Positions 26,425-36,065 of a DNA stretch of 64,000 bases are shown in pieces. The translations under genes and the position numbers were made by a program. Positions within the stretch are counted from its first letter, which is position 1. Each line of letters begins with the position of its first letter. The notes under the pieces are model-generated. The model made no database searches. It was not told the DNA's origin and saw only the letters and a program-made list of their open reading frames with translations. This stretch comes from Planctomycetota bacterium (GTDB taxonomy: Bacteria; Planctomycetota; UBA8742; UBA2392), in NCBI GenBank assembly GCA_027493625.1, contig JAOSKM010000002.1, positions 620,001 to 684,000 of the forward strand, read 5' to 3'.

Positions 26425-26922
26425 TCATGCCTTCCAGTCTCCGCTCTTGCCGCCGGTCTTGGCCAGCAGCCGGAGCCCTTCGATCTCCATGCCTTTCTCG
26501 ACGGCCTTGGCCATGTCGTAGATGGTCAGGGCCGCCACCGCCGCACCGTGCAGGGCTTCCATCTCCACGCCCGTGCGCCCGGTGCAGCTTACTGTAACCT
26601 GAACGTTGATTCCGCGCCTCCCCTTCCCGTCCGGCGCCACGCCGCTGTCGAAAGCGACTTCCACGCCGTCGATCACCAGGGGGTGGCACATGGGGATGGC
26701 CTCGTGGGTGCGCTTGGCGGCCATGATCGCCGCAATGCGCGCGGTGCTGAGCACGTCGCCCTTGGGCAACTCGCCGGCCACCAGCTTGCCGTGAGTTTCG
26801 GGCGACATGCGCACGGTGACCTCGGCCGTGGCGTTGCGGCGGGTAACCTGCTTGCCGCCCACGTCAACCATGCGCGCTTCACCGGCCTCATTGAGGTGAG
26901 TCAGTATGGGCTGCTTGGCCAT
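26425..26922 (-). CDS. moaC: cyclic pyranopterin monophosphate synthase MoaC
   Basis: A 165-residue MoaC, second step of molybdenum-cofactor synthesis. Signatures are MVDVGGKQVTRRNATAEV, IAAIMAAKRTHEAIPMCHPL (the catalytic M-C-H-P), GIEV-like VSCTGRTGVEMEALHGAAV and ALTIYDMAKAVEKGMEIE. The ATG at 26922 gives the canonical start (MAKQPILTHLNEAGEARMV); an upstream frame extension has no family support. No other moa genes are adjacent, but a MobB-like NTPase lies 3.4 kb downstream. Confidence 0.95.
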   Translation of the reverse strand: MAKQPILTHLNEAGEARMVDVGGKQVTRRNATAEVTVRMSPETHGKLVAGELPKGDVLSTARIAAIMAAKRTHEAIPMCHPLVIDGVEVAFDSGVAPDGKGRRGINVQVTVSCTGRTGVEMEALHGAAVAALTIYDMAKAVEKGMEIEGLRLLAKTGGKSGDWKA

Positions 26923-26970
26923 GGGATCACGATACGAAATAAAGCACGGGCAGGCGACAGGTGGTACTGA

Positions 26971-27065
26971 GTGGCATTCGCGTCCCGCGAATGAGTCGCG
27001 CCGGCCTCCGGCAGGCGGCAGCGGCCGGAGGCCGCTGGTACTCATTCGCCGGAGGCGAATGCCAC
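26971..27065. repeat. nested inverted repeat between moaC and elbB
   Basis: Outer arms GTGGCATTCG (26971-26980) and CGAATGCCAC (27056-27065) enclose a second pair built on CGGCCTCCGG/CCGGAGGCCG. The region between the genes could form a long cruciform or RNA hairpin, perhaps serving as terminator for elbB. Confidence 0.6.
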
Positions 27066-27067
27066 GG

Positions 27068-27724
27068 CTAGATCAGCGCCACCGTCTCGCGCACGGCCTT
27101 TTCGATGCCTTCGGCCACGTGGGCTACGCTGGGGCCGAGCATGTAAGCCGGTGTGCTTACGATCTTGCGCTGCTTGTCCACCACGAAATCGCGCACGCCG
27201 CAGGTCTCGTGCCTGGCGCCGCAGGCCTCCAGCGCTTCGGCCGTGCCTTCGTCGTTGCCGATGGTCAGCAGCGGGTGCTCCTCGCCCAGCACGCGGGCGA
27301 TCACGGCCGGCGCGATGCAGATGGCGCAGATCGGCTTGCCGGCCTTGTGCACCTCACGCACCAGGCGCGCGACCTCGTCGTTGACGTGCGCCTTGGCGCC
27401 CTTGCCCGCGAAGTCACTCAGGTTCAGCGCCGCGCCGTAGCCGCCGGGCAGGATCAGCGCGTCAAGCTGGGCGGCCTTCACGTCCTTGATGTCCTTGATC
27501 TTGCCGCGCGCGATGCGGGCGGACTCCACCAGCACGTTGCGTTTTTCGCGGGTCTTTTCGCCGGTCAGGTGGTTGACCACTACGGCCTGCTCGATGTTGG
27601 GCGCCATGCAGATGGTCTCAACGCCCATGCGGTCAAGGGCCAGCAGGGTGCAGACGCTTTCGTGCACCTCGGCGCCGTCCTTGAATCCGCAACCGGACAG
27701 GATCACTCCGACTTTGTGGGGCAT
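27068..27724 (-). CDS. elbB: isoprenoid biosynthesis glyoxalase ElbB (DJ-1/PfpI superfamily)
   Basis: A 218-residue protein of normal ElbB length. Conserved parts include KVGVILSGCGFKDGAEVHES, LPGGYGAALNLSDFAGKGA and the nucleophile region KPICAICIAPAVIARVLG with Cys in I-C-I-A-P, plus VRDFVVDKQRKIVSTPAYML. ElbB has weak glyoxalase activity and a poorly understood link to isoprenoid synthesis. RBS GGAG precedes the ATG. It is a lone gene between two inverted repeats. Confidence 0.9.
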   Translation of the reverse strand: MPHKVGVILSGCGFKDGAEVHESVCTLLALDRMGVETICMAPNIEQAVVVNHLTGEKTREKRNVLVESARIARGKIKDIKDVKAAQLDALILPGGYGAALNLSDFAGKGAKAHVNDEVARLVREVHKAGKPICAICIAPAVIARVLGEEHPLLTIGNDEGTAEALEACGARHETCGVRDFVVDKQRKIVSTPAYMLGPSVAHVAEGIEKAVRETVALI

Positions 27725-27748
27725 GGCGACCTCCGTTGGAATTCAAAC

Positions 27749-27832
27749 TGCAAAATGAAAAATTCAAAATGCCCTCGCCGTGAAGCTACTGCAGACGAGG
27801 GCCATTTTGAATTTTGAATTGATAATTTTGCA
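27749..27832. repeat. AT-rich inverted repeat between elbB and pilB
   Basis: Arms AATTCAAAATGCCCTCG (27761-27777) and CGAGGGCCATTTTGAATT (27796-27813) pair with one extra base. Outer words TGCAAAAT and ATTTTGCA (27749, 27825) also pair. It follows pilB on the minus strand and could terminate it. The AT-rich composition is unlike the coding DNA around it. Confidence 0.6.
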
Positions 27833-27860
27833 TTGACGTTCGCGGCCGTGCCGCGAACGT

Positions 27861-29556
27861 TTACAGGTCGTCGCGGTGGGTAATGGTCAGCACCTCGTCG
27901 ATGGTCGTTGTGCCGATCAACACCTTGCGCACGCCGTCTTCCTGCAGCGTGGTCATGCCGTTCTGGCGCGCCTCGTTGCGGATCTTCAGGCTGCTGGCCT
28001 GCTGGAAGGTCAGCTCGCGGATCACGCTGTTCATCTCAAGCAGCTCATAGACGCCCATGCGACCGCGGTAGCCGTGGCCGCCGCACTGCTTGCAGCCCAC
28101 GGCCTGGTACAGTGTCTTGCCGGCCACCTGCTCGGGGCGCAGGCCCACGGTCTTGAGCTCGGTGGCGTCGGGCTTGTGCGGCTGCTTGCAGTGCTTGCAC
28201 AGCACGCGCACCAGTCGCTGGGCCAGGATCGCCTGCACGGCGCTGGCGACCAGGAACGGCTTGACGCCCATGTCCATCAGGCGGGTCAGCGCGCCCGGCG
28301 CGTCGTTGGTGTGCAGGGTGCTGAACACCAGGTGGCCGGTCAGCGCTGCCTGGATGGCGATTTCGGCCGTTTCGTGGTCGCGGATTTCGCCCACCAGGAT
28401 GATGTTCGGCGCCTGGCGCAGCATGGCGCGCAGGATACGGGCGAACGACAGCTGGATCTGGTGGTTCACCTGGCTCTGGTTGATGCCCGACAGGTTGTAC
28501 TCGACGGGGTCCTCGGCCGTGATGATCTTGACGTCCGGCTGGTTGAGTGCCGTAAGCGCCGCGTACAGCGTGGTGGTCTTGCCCGAGCCGGTGGGCCCGG
28601 TGACCAGGAAGATGCCGTTGGGCTTCTTGAGGATTTTCTGGAAGCGGTCGAAGTCGGTGGGGTGCATGCCCAGCACTTCCAGGCCCACCAGGTTCTTCTG
28701 CTTGTCGAGAATACGCATCACCACCGACTCGCCCCAGCTGCAGGGCAGGGCGCTCACGCGCAGGTCGATGTCGCGTCCCTCGACGCGGGTCTTGATGCGC
28801 CCGTCCTGGGGGACGCGTTTTTCCTCGATCTTCATCTTGCTGAGGATCTTGATGCGCTGGATCAGCGGGCCCTGCAGGCGCTTGGGGGGCGACTCCATTT
28901 CCACACAGTCGCCGTCAACGCGGTAGCGGATGCGCAGTTTTTTCTTCCATGGGCTCGACGTGAATGTCGGAGGCGCGCTGCTTGATGGCATCCGAGATCA
29001 GCACCTGCACCAGCTGCGCCACCATGCCTTCTTCGTCGTCGGTGACGGCTTCGACGGCGTCGAAGTCCTTGTAGCTCACGTCCTCACCGTCGCCGTGGAT
29101 CATGTCGTCCATGCCGCCGATGCCGTAGTACTTCTTCATGGCGGCCTTGACGGTCGATTCCGGTGCGATCACCCAGTCGACTTCGTTGCCGAGGATGAAG
29201 CGCAGGTTGTCGAGCGCATAGAACTCGAGTACCCGGTGCGTGGCGACCGTGACCTGGCGGCCCTTCTTCACCACCGGCACGATCTCGTGCTCTTCGACCA
29301 CGTCCTTGGTGACCAGCTGGATGATTTCGGGGGCAAGCTCGTACTTGTTGAGGTTCACGAACTTCACGCCCTGCTGCTTGGCAAGCGCGCGGGCAAGCTT
29401 TTCGTCGTCCAGGTACTCGAGCTGGATGAGCGACTCGCCCAGCATCATCATGTGCTCTTTGCCGTGCTTGAGGCCCTCCTTCACCTGCTCGACCGTGCAG
29501 AACTTCAGGCCGACCAGGATCTTCCCGAGAGGCATCTTCTTTGACTCTGTCAGCAT
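27861..29556 (-). CDS. pilB: type IV pilus / type II secretion assembly ATPase (PilB/GspE), one frameshift
   Basis: A 564-residue secretion ATPase. The N-terminal MshEN/T2SSE_N domain (LGKILVGLKFCTVEQVKEG; LGESLIQLEYLDDEKLARAL) is followed by the ATPase core. Walker A is VTGPTGSGKTTTLYAALTAL; then Asp box IITAEDPVEYNLSGINQSQ, Walker B NIILVGEIRDHETAEIAI, His box LVFSTLHTNDAPGALTRL and a zinc-binding CKHC...CKQC pair. At a T6 run (28938-28943; A6 in the gene) one extra base breaks the frame; removing it gives the family sequence HVEPMEEK-LRIRYRVDGD. It powers pilus extension or protein secretion. No other pil genes are adjacent. Confidence 0.9.
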
Positions 29557-29703
29557 TCGGTGTTCCTCAAGCCAAGCGGCGCGACAAACTGGCGTCGCGA
29601 CGAAGGGCGAGCTGGAATGGGGTTTCCCAACAATATGAACGCGCTAAATACTGTAACCGCAAGGCCCTAGGTGTCAACGTTCGGGCGCATGCAAGCCCGT
29701 GAT

Positions 29704-30285
29704 TCAAACCCGCCGCGCTTTGACTGAAATCAACGAATCAAGCAGCGCCACTGTTCCAGACAGCAACACCAGCGCCGCTGCCAGCAGCGCAACCATCCGG
29801 GAAGAGACGCCCACTCGGCCCTGCAGGTCAAAGCCGATTGCAGCTGCAATGGGAAGGCCGAGCACCGCCAGGCTGGCCAGGCAGGTCGCCACGCGACGCA
29901 ACGTCTCCGTGGCGTGGCGCGAAGGCGCTACCCCGCGCGCCGTGGCCAGGGTCTGCAAACCGCTGGCAAACAGGGCATACACGACAACCAGCACGACCAG
30001 CCCCATCGCGAACGGCTCGAAGGCCGCCACGCCCAAAGCCGGAAGCGCCTCGGCCGCCCCCCGGAAGGCGCGCTCGACGGGCAGGCCGAAACGCATGCGC
30101 GCCTGCAGCAGCCCGATCAGGTCCGACACGGCGGCCGCCACAACACCCGGGCCGGCCAGCCAGACCGTCTCAAACAGCGCACCCGCCAGCAGGGCAATCA
30201 AGCCCATCACGGCGAAGGCCAAACGGAACTGGAGCAGACGGTTCAGCATGGGTTGCAGATTGGCGGGCGTTCGACCGGCGGTCAA
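29704..30285 (-). CDS. hypothetical integral membrane protein
   Basis: A 193-residue protein with four to five predicted transmembrane helices (FRLAFAVMGLIALLAGALF; PFAMGLVVLVVVYALFASG; VATCLASLAVLGLPIAAAI; VALLAAALVLLSGTVALL). An N-terminal Met at residue 13 (MLNRLLQ) is an alternative start. No family recognised and no operon partner; it is divergent from the MobB-like gene. Confidence 0.55.
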   Translation of the reverse strand: MTAGRTPANLQPMLNRLLQFRLAFAVMGLIALLAGALFETVWLAGPGVVAAAVSDLIGLLQARMRFGLPVERAFRGAAEALPALGVAAFEPFAMGLVVLVVVYALFASGLQTLATARGVAPSRHATETLRRVATCLASLAVLGLPIAAAIGFDLQGRVGVSSRMVALLAAALVLLSGTVALLDSLISVKARRV

Positions 30286-30323
30286 CGGGGCGCAAGTGTC
30301 GCATACCGTGGTAAACTGGCGGC

Positions 30324-31004
30324 ATGAGCGGACTGAAGCCCATCATCATTGCCGCCCCCAGCGCCAACTGCGGAAAGACCGAACTGGCCTGCCGCCTGAT
30401 TCGCGCGCTGGATGGCGCCCAGGCCCTGAAAATCACGCGCTTCCACCGTGAGGCCCACTGCCCGGTCCACGGCGTCAACGAGCAGGGAGAAGACAACTGC
30501 GACGGCTGCGCCCCCGCACCCGCCGGCTTCGAACTTGTGGAAGACCCGGCCGTGCTCCGCACCCCCGGCAAAGACTCCGACCGCATGCTGCAGGCCGGTG
30601 CTGACCCGGTGTTGTGGCTGCGGGCGGCACCCCACGTGTTTGACTACGCGTTGAAGGCGGCGCTGAAACATTTCGACCCTGCCAGGCCGTTAGTGCTGGA
30701 GGGCAACTCGGCCGCCACGGTAGCTGAGTTTGCGGGAACGGTGGTGCTGCTGTGGCCGCAACGGACGCGGGGCGTGAAAGCCAGCGTGCTGCCGGCATTG
30801 AAGCGGGCCACTTTTCTTGTCCTGGTGGAGGCCAGTGAGGGTCCGCCGCGACGATGGCCGAAGTCGCTCAGGTCGGCGATGGCGCGTGCGGGCATTACGG
30901 AAGCAGACTTACCCACGCCAATCTGGTTACCCGAAGAGTGGTGGAAGCAAACGGAAGCGACGGCGGAACACGATTTACAGCAAGCACTTAAGGCGACTGT
31001 TTAA
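30324..31004 (+). CDS. MobB-like P-loop NTPase
   Basis: A 226-residue protein. The N-terminal Walker A (IIIAAPSANCGKTELACRL) and the segment PGKDSDRMLQAGADPVLWLR strongly resemble MobB, the GTP-binding helper of molybdenum-cofactor maturation (G-K-D-x-x-R-x-x-x-A-G-A). PLVLEGNSAA matches the MobB 'EG' strand. Unlike MobB it carries an insert with HCPVHG and NCDGC, a possible Cys/His metal site at about residues 47-63. The gene could serve Moco metabolism with moaC, but that is inference. Product may belong to a separate, uncharacterised MobB-like branch. Confidence 0.6.
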   Translation: MSGLKPIIIAAPSANCGKTELACRLIRALDGAQALKITRFHREAHCPVHGVNEQGEDNCDGCAPAPAGFELVEDPAVLRTPGKDSDRMLQAGADPVLWLRAAPHVFDYALKAALKHFDPARPLVLEGNSAATVAEFAGTVVLLWPQRTRGVKASVLPALKRATFLVLVEASEGPPRRWPKSLRSAMARAGITEADLPTPIWLPEEWWKQTEATAEHDLQQALKATV

Positions 31005-31088
31005 ACCTAAGCGATTGAATGTTTTAGGCTTGCGTTCAACGCATATTTTGCACAGAATGTTTATGTGGTGTAAATTCTTGGATTCTGC

Positions 31089-31637
31089 TTGATAACGGAT
31101 TCAGGAATAGCACCCTCTGATCCATTCGAGTTAGGGAGTGTGAGTGGAGTCAAACTTTTCCACAAACACTGGAGTATCCTGCAGCGCATGATTCAGACCA
31201 CACGCCGAGAACTGGACGTACCCATCGACACCCGCTCGCTGGCGCCTTTGCGCGAATTTGTACGCGAGGTGCTGTCCGAAGGCAAACTCACGCCCAAGGC
31301 TACCCGCCAGGTGGTGATTGCCATTGACGAGGCGTGCAGCAGCATCATCCTGAATGCCAAAGAGCACGGCGCCAGCGGCAACCTGCGCCTGCTGATCGAC
31401 ATCGACCCCACTCGCGTGAAGATTCACATCGCCGACACCGCCAACGACTACGATGTGGGCGAAGTCACCCGCGAAGAGCTGCTGAAAGAATTCACGCGCA
31501 GCAAGAAGACAGAACTCGGCACTTTCCTGATCCGCCGCGTGATGGACGAGTTCACCTACATCTTCCGCAAGGGTTTCCAGAGCGAAATCGAGATGATCAA
31601 GTTCCTGTACGAAGAGCAGGAACCCCAGGCCAACTAG
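31089..31637 (+). CDS. RsbW-like anti-sigma factor / serine kinase (HATPase_c)
   Basis: A 182-residue protein whose last 140 residues form a GHKL ATPase domain of the RsbW/SpoIIAB type: VVIAIDEACSSIILNAKEHG (N box), VKIHIADTANDYD (G1) and ELGTFLIRRVMDEFTYIF (G2 with G-x-F-L-I). Such proteins bind sigma factors or phosphorylate anti-anti-sigma partners in partner-switching circuits. No sigma or STAS gene is next to it. Start uncertain: ATG at 31089, GTG near 31143 (VSGVKLF) or ATG at 31188 (MIQTTRREL) are all in frame. Confidence 0.78.
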   Translation: MITDSGIAPSDPFELGSVSGVKLFHKHWSILQRMIQTTRRELDVPIDTRSLAPLREFVREVLSEGKLTPKATRQVVIAIDEACSSIILNAKEHGASGNLRLLIDIDPTRVKIHIADTANDYDVGEVTREELLKEFTRSKKTELGTFLIRRVMDEFTYIFRKGFQSEIEMIKFLYEEQEPQAN

Positions 31638-31761
31638 AGCAATTTTGGATCGCCTGCGCTCCTTGCCCTGCTCGTCCGGCGCTGCGCAGCAGCACGGTCC
31701 ATTCAATCCCCAAAGCTCCAGCCTGAAGACTCGAGTTCCGAGCCGCCTGCGTGTCGGATCC

Positions 31762-32769
<1,008 letters not shown>

Positions 32770-32899
32770 CTCCGGCCTGTGGGCGAAATGATAGCCCGAG
32801 GCGGTGCGAAAGTGGACCGCCGCACGAGTTATTTCTCGCTTTGTAAGCCCTTAACGCCTTCTTTAACTATTTAGGCTACCTATTGCGCCAGAGAAACTG

Positions 32900-33568
32900 A
32901 TGCCGACGCCCTCACATCACCTCGCCCGCGAACTGGAAGCGCTGAAACGCAACCTGCTGCACGTCGGCAAGCTGGCGCTGGAAGAACTCAGCAAGGCGCT
33001 GGAAGCCTGCCGCCTGCGCGCCCCGGAACTGGCCGCCGAGGTCACTGCCGCCGACAAGGTACTCGATGCGCGCGAAGTTCGCGTCGAGGAAGAATGCCTG
33101 CGCATCATCGCGCTGCATCAGCCCGTAGCGCAGGATCTGCGCTACGTGGCCAGCGCCCTCAAGATCAACCAGCTGATCGAGAACACCGGCGACACGGCCG
33201 TGAACATCGCCAAGCGGGCGAAGTTCCTGGCTTCGCGCCCCCCGCTGCCGGTCGAGGTTGACGTGGCCGGCACGGGCGCCCGCGCGGTGGAAATGTTCGA
33301 TCGCGCGCTGCAGGCCTTCGTGAACCTTGACGCCGCCGAGGCGCGCCGGGTGATCGAAATGGATAACGAAGTGGACATCGCGTACCGCAGCGTCACCAGC
33401 AAGATGATCGAAGTGATGGAAAAACACAGCGACCAGGTCGAGGTCGCGCTCAATACCATGCACCTGGTGCGACACCTGGAGCGCGCGGCGGACCGCGCCA
33501 CCGACATCGCGGAACAGGTGCTGTACATCCTGTCGGGGGACATCTCGCGACACACGGAACTGGAATGA
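32900..33568 (+). CDS. phoU: phosphate signalling protein PhoU
   Basis: A 222-residue all-helical protein with two PhoU repeats: LALEELSKALEACRLRAPEL... KVLDAREVRVEEECLRIIAL and FVNLDAAEARRVIEMDNEVD ... HLVRHLERAADRATDIAEQV (family signature E-R-x-x-D-x-x-x-N-I-A is here R-A-A-D-R-A-T-D-I-A). PhoU links the Pst transporter to PhoR and represses the Pho response when phosphate is plentiful. The stop overlaps phoB's ATG by 4 nt (ATGA), so the genes are an operon. pstSCAB is not in the window. Confidence 0.92.
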   Translation: MPTPSHHLARELEALKRNLLHVGKLALEELSKALEACRLRAPELAAEVTAADKVLDAREVRVEEECLRIIALHQPVAQDLRYVASALKINQLIENTGDTAVNIAKRAKFLASRPPLPVEVDVAGTGARAVEMFDRALQAFVNLDAAEARRVIEMDNEVDIAYRSVTSKMIEVMEKHSDQVEVALNTMHLVRHLERAADRATDIAEQVLYILSGDISRHTELE

Positions 33569-34254
33569 ACCAGCGCATCCTGATCATCGAAGACGAGCCG
33601 GACATCATCGAGGTCCTGAAGTACAACCTTGAGAAGAACCATTTCAGCGTGGCCTCGGCCGCCAGCGGCGAAGCGGGCCTCAAGGCGGCCGGCGAGCTGC
33701 TGCCCGACCTGGTGCTGCTGGACCTGATGCTGCCGGGCATCGACGGCCTTGAGGTCTGCCGCCGCCTGCGCGATGACCCGCGCACCCGCGACATCCCGGT
33801 CGTGATGCTGACGGCCAAGGGTACCGAGTCGGATGTGGTGGTGGGCCTGACGCTGGGCGCCGACGACTACATCGTGAAGCCCTTCAGCACCTCGGAGCTG
33901 ATGGCCCGCATCAAGGCCGTGCTGCGCCGCACCGAGCCCCGCGAGGGCGAGGCGCAGGGCGAAATCCTGACATCCGGCCCCCTGCGCGTGGACCTCAGCA
34001 AGCACGTGGCCAGCCTGGACGGGGCGCCCATCGAGCTGACTCTCAGCGAGTTCAAGCTGCTGACCTTCCTGATGAAGAAAAAAGGCCGCGTCTTCACCCG
34101 CGACCAGCTTCTGGACGCGGTGGTGGGCCCCGATGTATTTGTCACGGCGCGCAACATAGACGTGCACGTGGCCGCGCTGCGCAAGAAGCTGGGGAAGTAC
34201 GGCGGCTGCATCATCACCGTGCGGGGAGTTGGCTATCGCTTTGAAGAGGCATAG
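33565..34254 (+). CDS. phoB: phosphate regulon response regulator PhoB
   Basis: A 229-residue OmpR/PhoB-type regulator. The receiver has IIEDEPDIIEVLKYNLEKN (acidic pocket), phospho-site LVLLDLMLPGIDGLEVCRRL, VVMLTAKGTESDVVVGLTLG and YIVKPFSTSELMARI. The winged helix follows (IELTLSEFKLLTFLMKKKGR; TRDQLLDAVVG; ARNIDVHVAALRKKLGKYGG). Placement between phoU and the kinase makes phoB the likely identity. Phosphorylated protein would activate phosphate-starvation genes. Confidence 0.9.
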   Translation: MNQRILIIEDEPDIIEVLKYNLEKNHFSVASAASGEAGLKAAGELLPDLVLLDLMLPGIDGLEVCRRLRDDPRTRDIPVVMLTAKGTESDVVVGLTLGADDYIVKPFSTSELMARIKAVLRRTEPREGEAQGEILTSGPLRVDLSKHVASLDGAPIELTLSEFKLLTFLMKKKGRVFTRDQLLDAVVGPDVFVTARNIDVHVAALRKKLGKYGGCIITVRGVGYRFEEA

Positions 34255-36031
34255 CGTCTGGCGCAGCCGGCTGTTCTGGCGCCTCGCCGCCATGAACGCC
34301 GCGGCCGTGGTTGCGTTTCTCATCATCACCGGCGCGTACCTTGAGCTTGAGCTCAAGGGCCTGCTGCTGCGGGAATCCATACGCGACCTCGAGACCCGCG
34401 CCTACCTGGTGCGCGACAACCTGAAGGAGCAGCAGAACCCGCAGCAGGCCGTGGCCCTGGCGTCCGAGAGCTCCGGCTCGCGGATCACGCTGATCGAGCG
34501 CTCGGGCACGGTGCTCGCCGATTCGGAGGCGCTGGCGGGCGAGATGGAGTCGCACCTCGACCGCCCCGAAGTCCGCCAGGCCCTTGAAGCGGGCGTAGGC
34601 ACGGCGCAGCGATTCAGTGAAACGCGGCGCACCGACTTCCTGTACGTCGCCGTGACCGAGCGGGGCGATGCGAGCGCCCCCATCGTGCGCGTGGCGGTGC
34701 CGATGCAGGCGATCTCAACGCGGCTGAACGTGGTGCGCGGCACGCTGTACATCACGGTGGGAGTGCTGGCGCTGGTGGGCTTCGCGCTCAGCTTCGTGAT
34801 GGCGACCTACATGGTGCGACCCATGGAGGCGATGCGCGATGCCGCCCAGCAGATCGCCCGCGGCGACTACGAAGTGAAGCTGGAACTGGACCGCCGCGAC
34901 GAGTTCGGACAGCTGGTCGAGGCCTTCAACAGCATGGGCCACGAGCTGCGCAATCGCGTCGGCCAGCTTGAATCTAACCGTCGTGAACTCGCCACCATCA
35001 TGGACAACATGGCCGAGGGCCTGCTGCTGGTGGAGGCCGGCGGAAACGTCACCATGGCGAACCGCGCCGCCGCGGAACTGCTGGGAGTGAAGGACAGCGA
35101 ACTGGTGGGCCGCGCGCTCTGGGAGAGCGTGCGCCTGCCTGAAGTGGACGACCTGCTGGCTTCACTCACGAAACTCGATGAGCCGCGCCGCGTGTGGTTC
35201 GAAGACCGCACCCACGGCGCCCAGCGCCGCGTGCTGCAGGTGGTGGCCACGCCCCTGTTCGATACCGCCAACGGCAAGCAGCACGCCGTGCTGCTGGTCA
35301 GCGACGCGACCGAAGACCAGAAGCTGCTGGAAATGCGTCAGGATTTCGTCGCCAACGTCAGCCACGAGCTCAAGACGCCACTCACCAGCATCAGCGCTTA
35401 CGTGGAAACCCTGCTGGACGGCGCGGCCGGCGATGAAAGCGTGCGCATACCGTTCCTGCGCAAGATCCAGGTCAACGCCACGCGGCTTTCGAAGCTGGTC
35501 TCGGACATCCTGAACCTCTCGCGCCTCGAAAGCGGCGTCGGAGACGAGTCACGCCAGCAGCTTGACCTGAACGCGCTGGCGCAGGCCTGCATCAACAAAC
35601 ACCGCGAGGCGGCAGAGGCCAAGGGCGTACAGCTCAGCCTGCTGCGCGCCCCGCAGCCGGTGATCGCGCTGGTCAACGAAGAGGACATGACCGAGGCGCT
35701 GGACAACCTGGTGGTGAACGCCATCAGCTACACGCCGCAGGGCGGCAAGGTCGAGGTTGCCGCGCGCCGCACGGACGCGGGCCTGCAGCTCGAGGTCAAG
35801 GACACCGGCTGCGGCATACCGGCCGAGGCACTGCCGCGCGTGTTCGAACGGTTCTACCGGGTGGATAAGGCGCGCTCGCGCGACCTGGGCGGCACGGGGC
35901 TGGGGCTCGCCATCGTCAAGCACGTGGCCATCAAGCACGGCGGCCGGGTCGATGCCGAGAGCGAGGTCGGCAAGGGCAGCACATTCCGCATCAGCCTGCC
36001 CGCGCCTCAGCCCTCCGTGGTCCGGGTCTGA
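34229..36031 (+). CDS. phoR: phosphate regulon sensor histidine kinase PhoR
   Basis: A 600-residue kinase. Transmembrane helices (MNAAAVVAFLIITGAYLEL; LYITVGVLALVGFALSFVM) flank a periplasmic domain, then HAMP (YMVRPMEAMRDAAQQIARGD), PAS (IMDNMAEGLLLVEAGGNVT) and HisKA with FVANVSHELKTPLTSISAYV. HATPase_c motifs are DNLVVNAISYTPQGG and VKDTGCGIP, then YRVDKARSRDLGGTGLGLAI. It overlaps the end of phoB. Starts TTG 34229 and TTG 34241 are both possible; the GGGGAG at 34223 fits the second better. With phoU and phoB it forms a compact phosphate-sensing operon. Confidence 0.9.
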   Translation: MAIALKRHSVWRSRLFWRLAAMNAAAVVAFLIITGAYLELELKGLLLRESIRDLETRAYLVRDNLKEQQNPQQAVALASESSGSRITLIERSGTVLADSEALAGEMESHLDRPEVRQALEAGVGTAQRFSETRRTDFLYVAVTERGDASAPIVRVAVPMQAISTRLNVVRGTLYITVGVLALVGFALSFVMATYMVRPMEAMRDAAQQIARGDYEVKLELDRRDEFGQLVEAFNSMGHELRNRVGQLESNRRELATIMDNMAEGLLLVEAGGNVTMANRAAAELLGVKDSELVGRALWESVRLPEVDDLLASLTKLDEPRRVWFEDRTHGAQRRVLQVVATPLFDTANGKQHAVLLVSDATEDQKLLEMRQDFVANVSHELKTPLTSISAYVETLLDGAAGDESVRIPFLRKIQVNATRLSKLVSDILNLSRLESGVGDESRQQLDLNALAQACINKHREAAEAKGVQLSLLRAPQPVIALVNEEDMTEALDNLVVNAISYTPQGGKVEVAARRTDAGLQLEVKDTGCGIPAEALPRVFERFYRVDKARSRDLGGTGLGLAIVKHVAIKHGGRVDAESEVGKGSTFRISLPAPQPSVVRV

Positions 36032-36065
36032 CAGGGGTCTCCGCAGGGCCGAACATGCCTCGGCG

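Noticed and set aside
28930-28945. Programmed -1 frameshift in pilB
   Set aside because: The downstream frame needs +1, not -1, and there is no slippery heptamer in the zero frame; a one-base homopolymer error is simpler.
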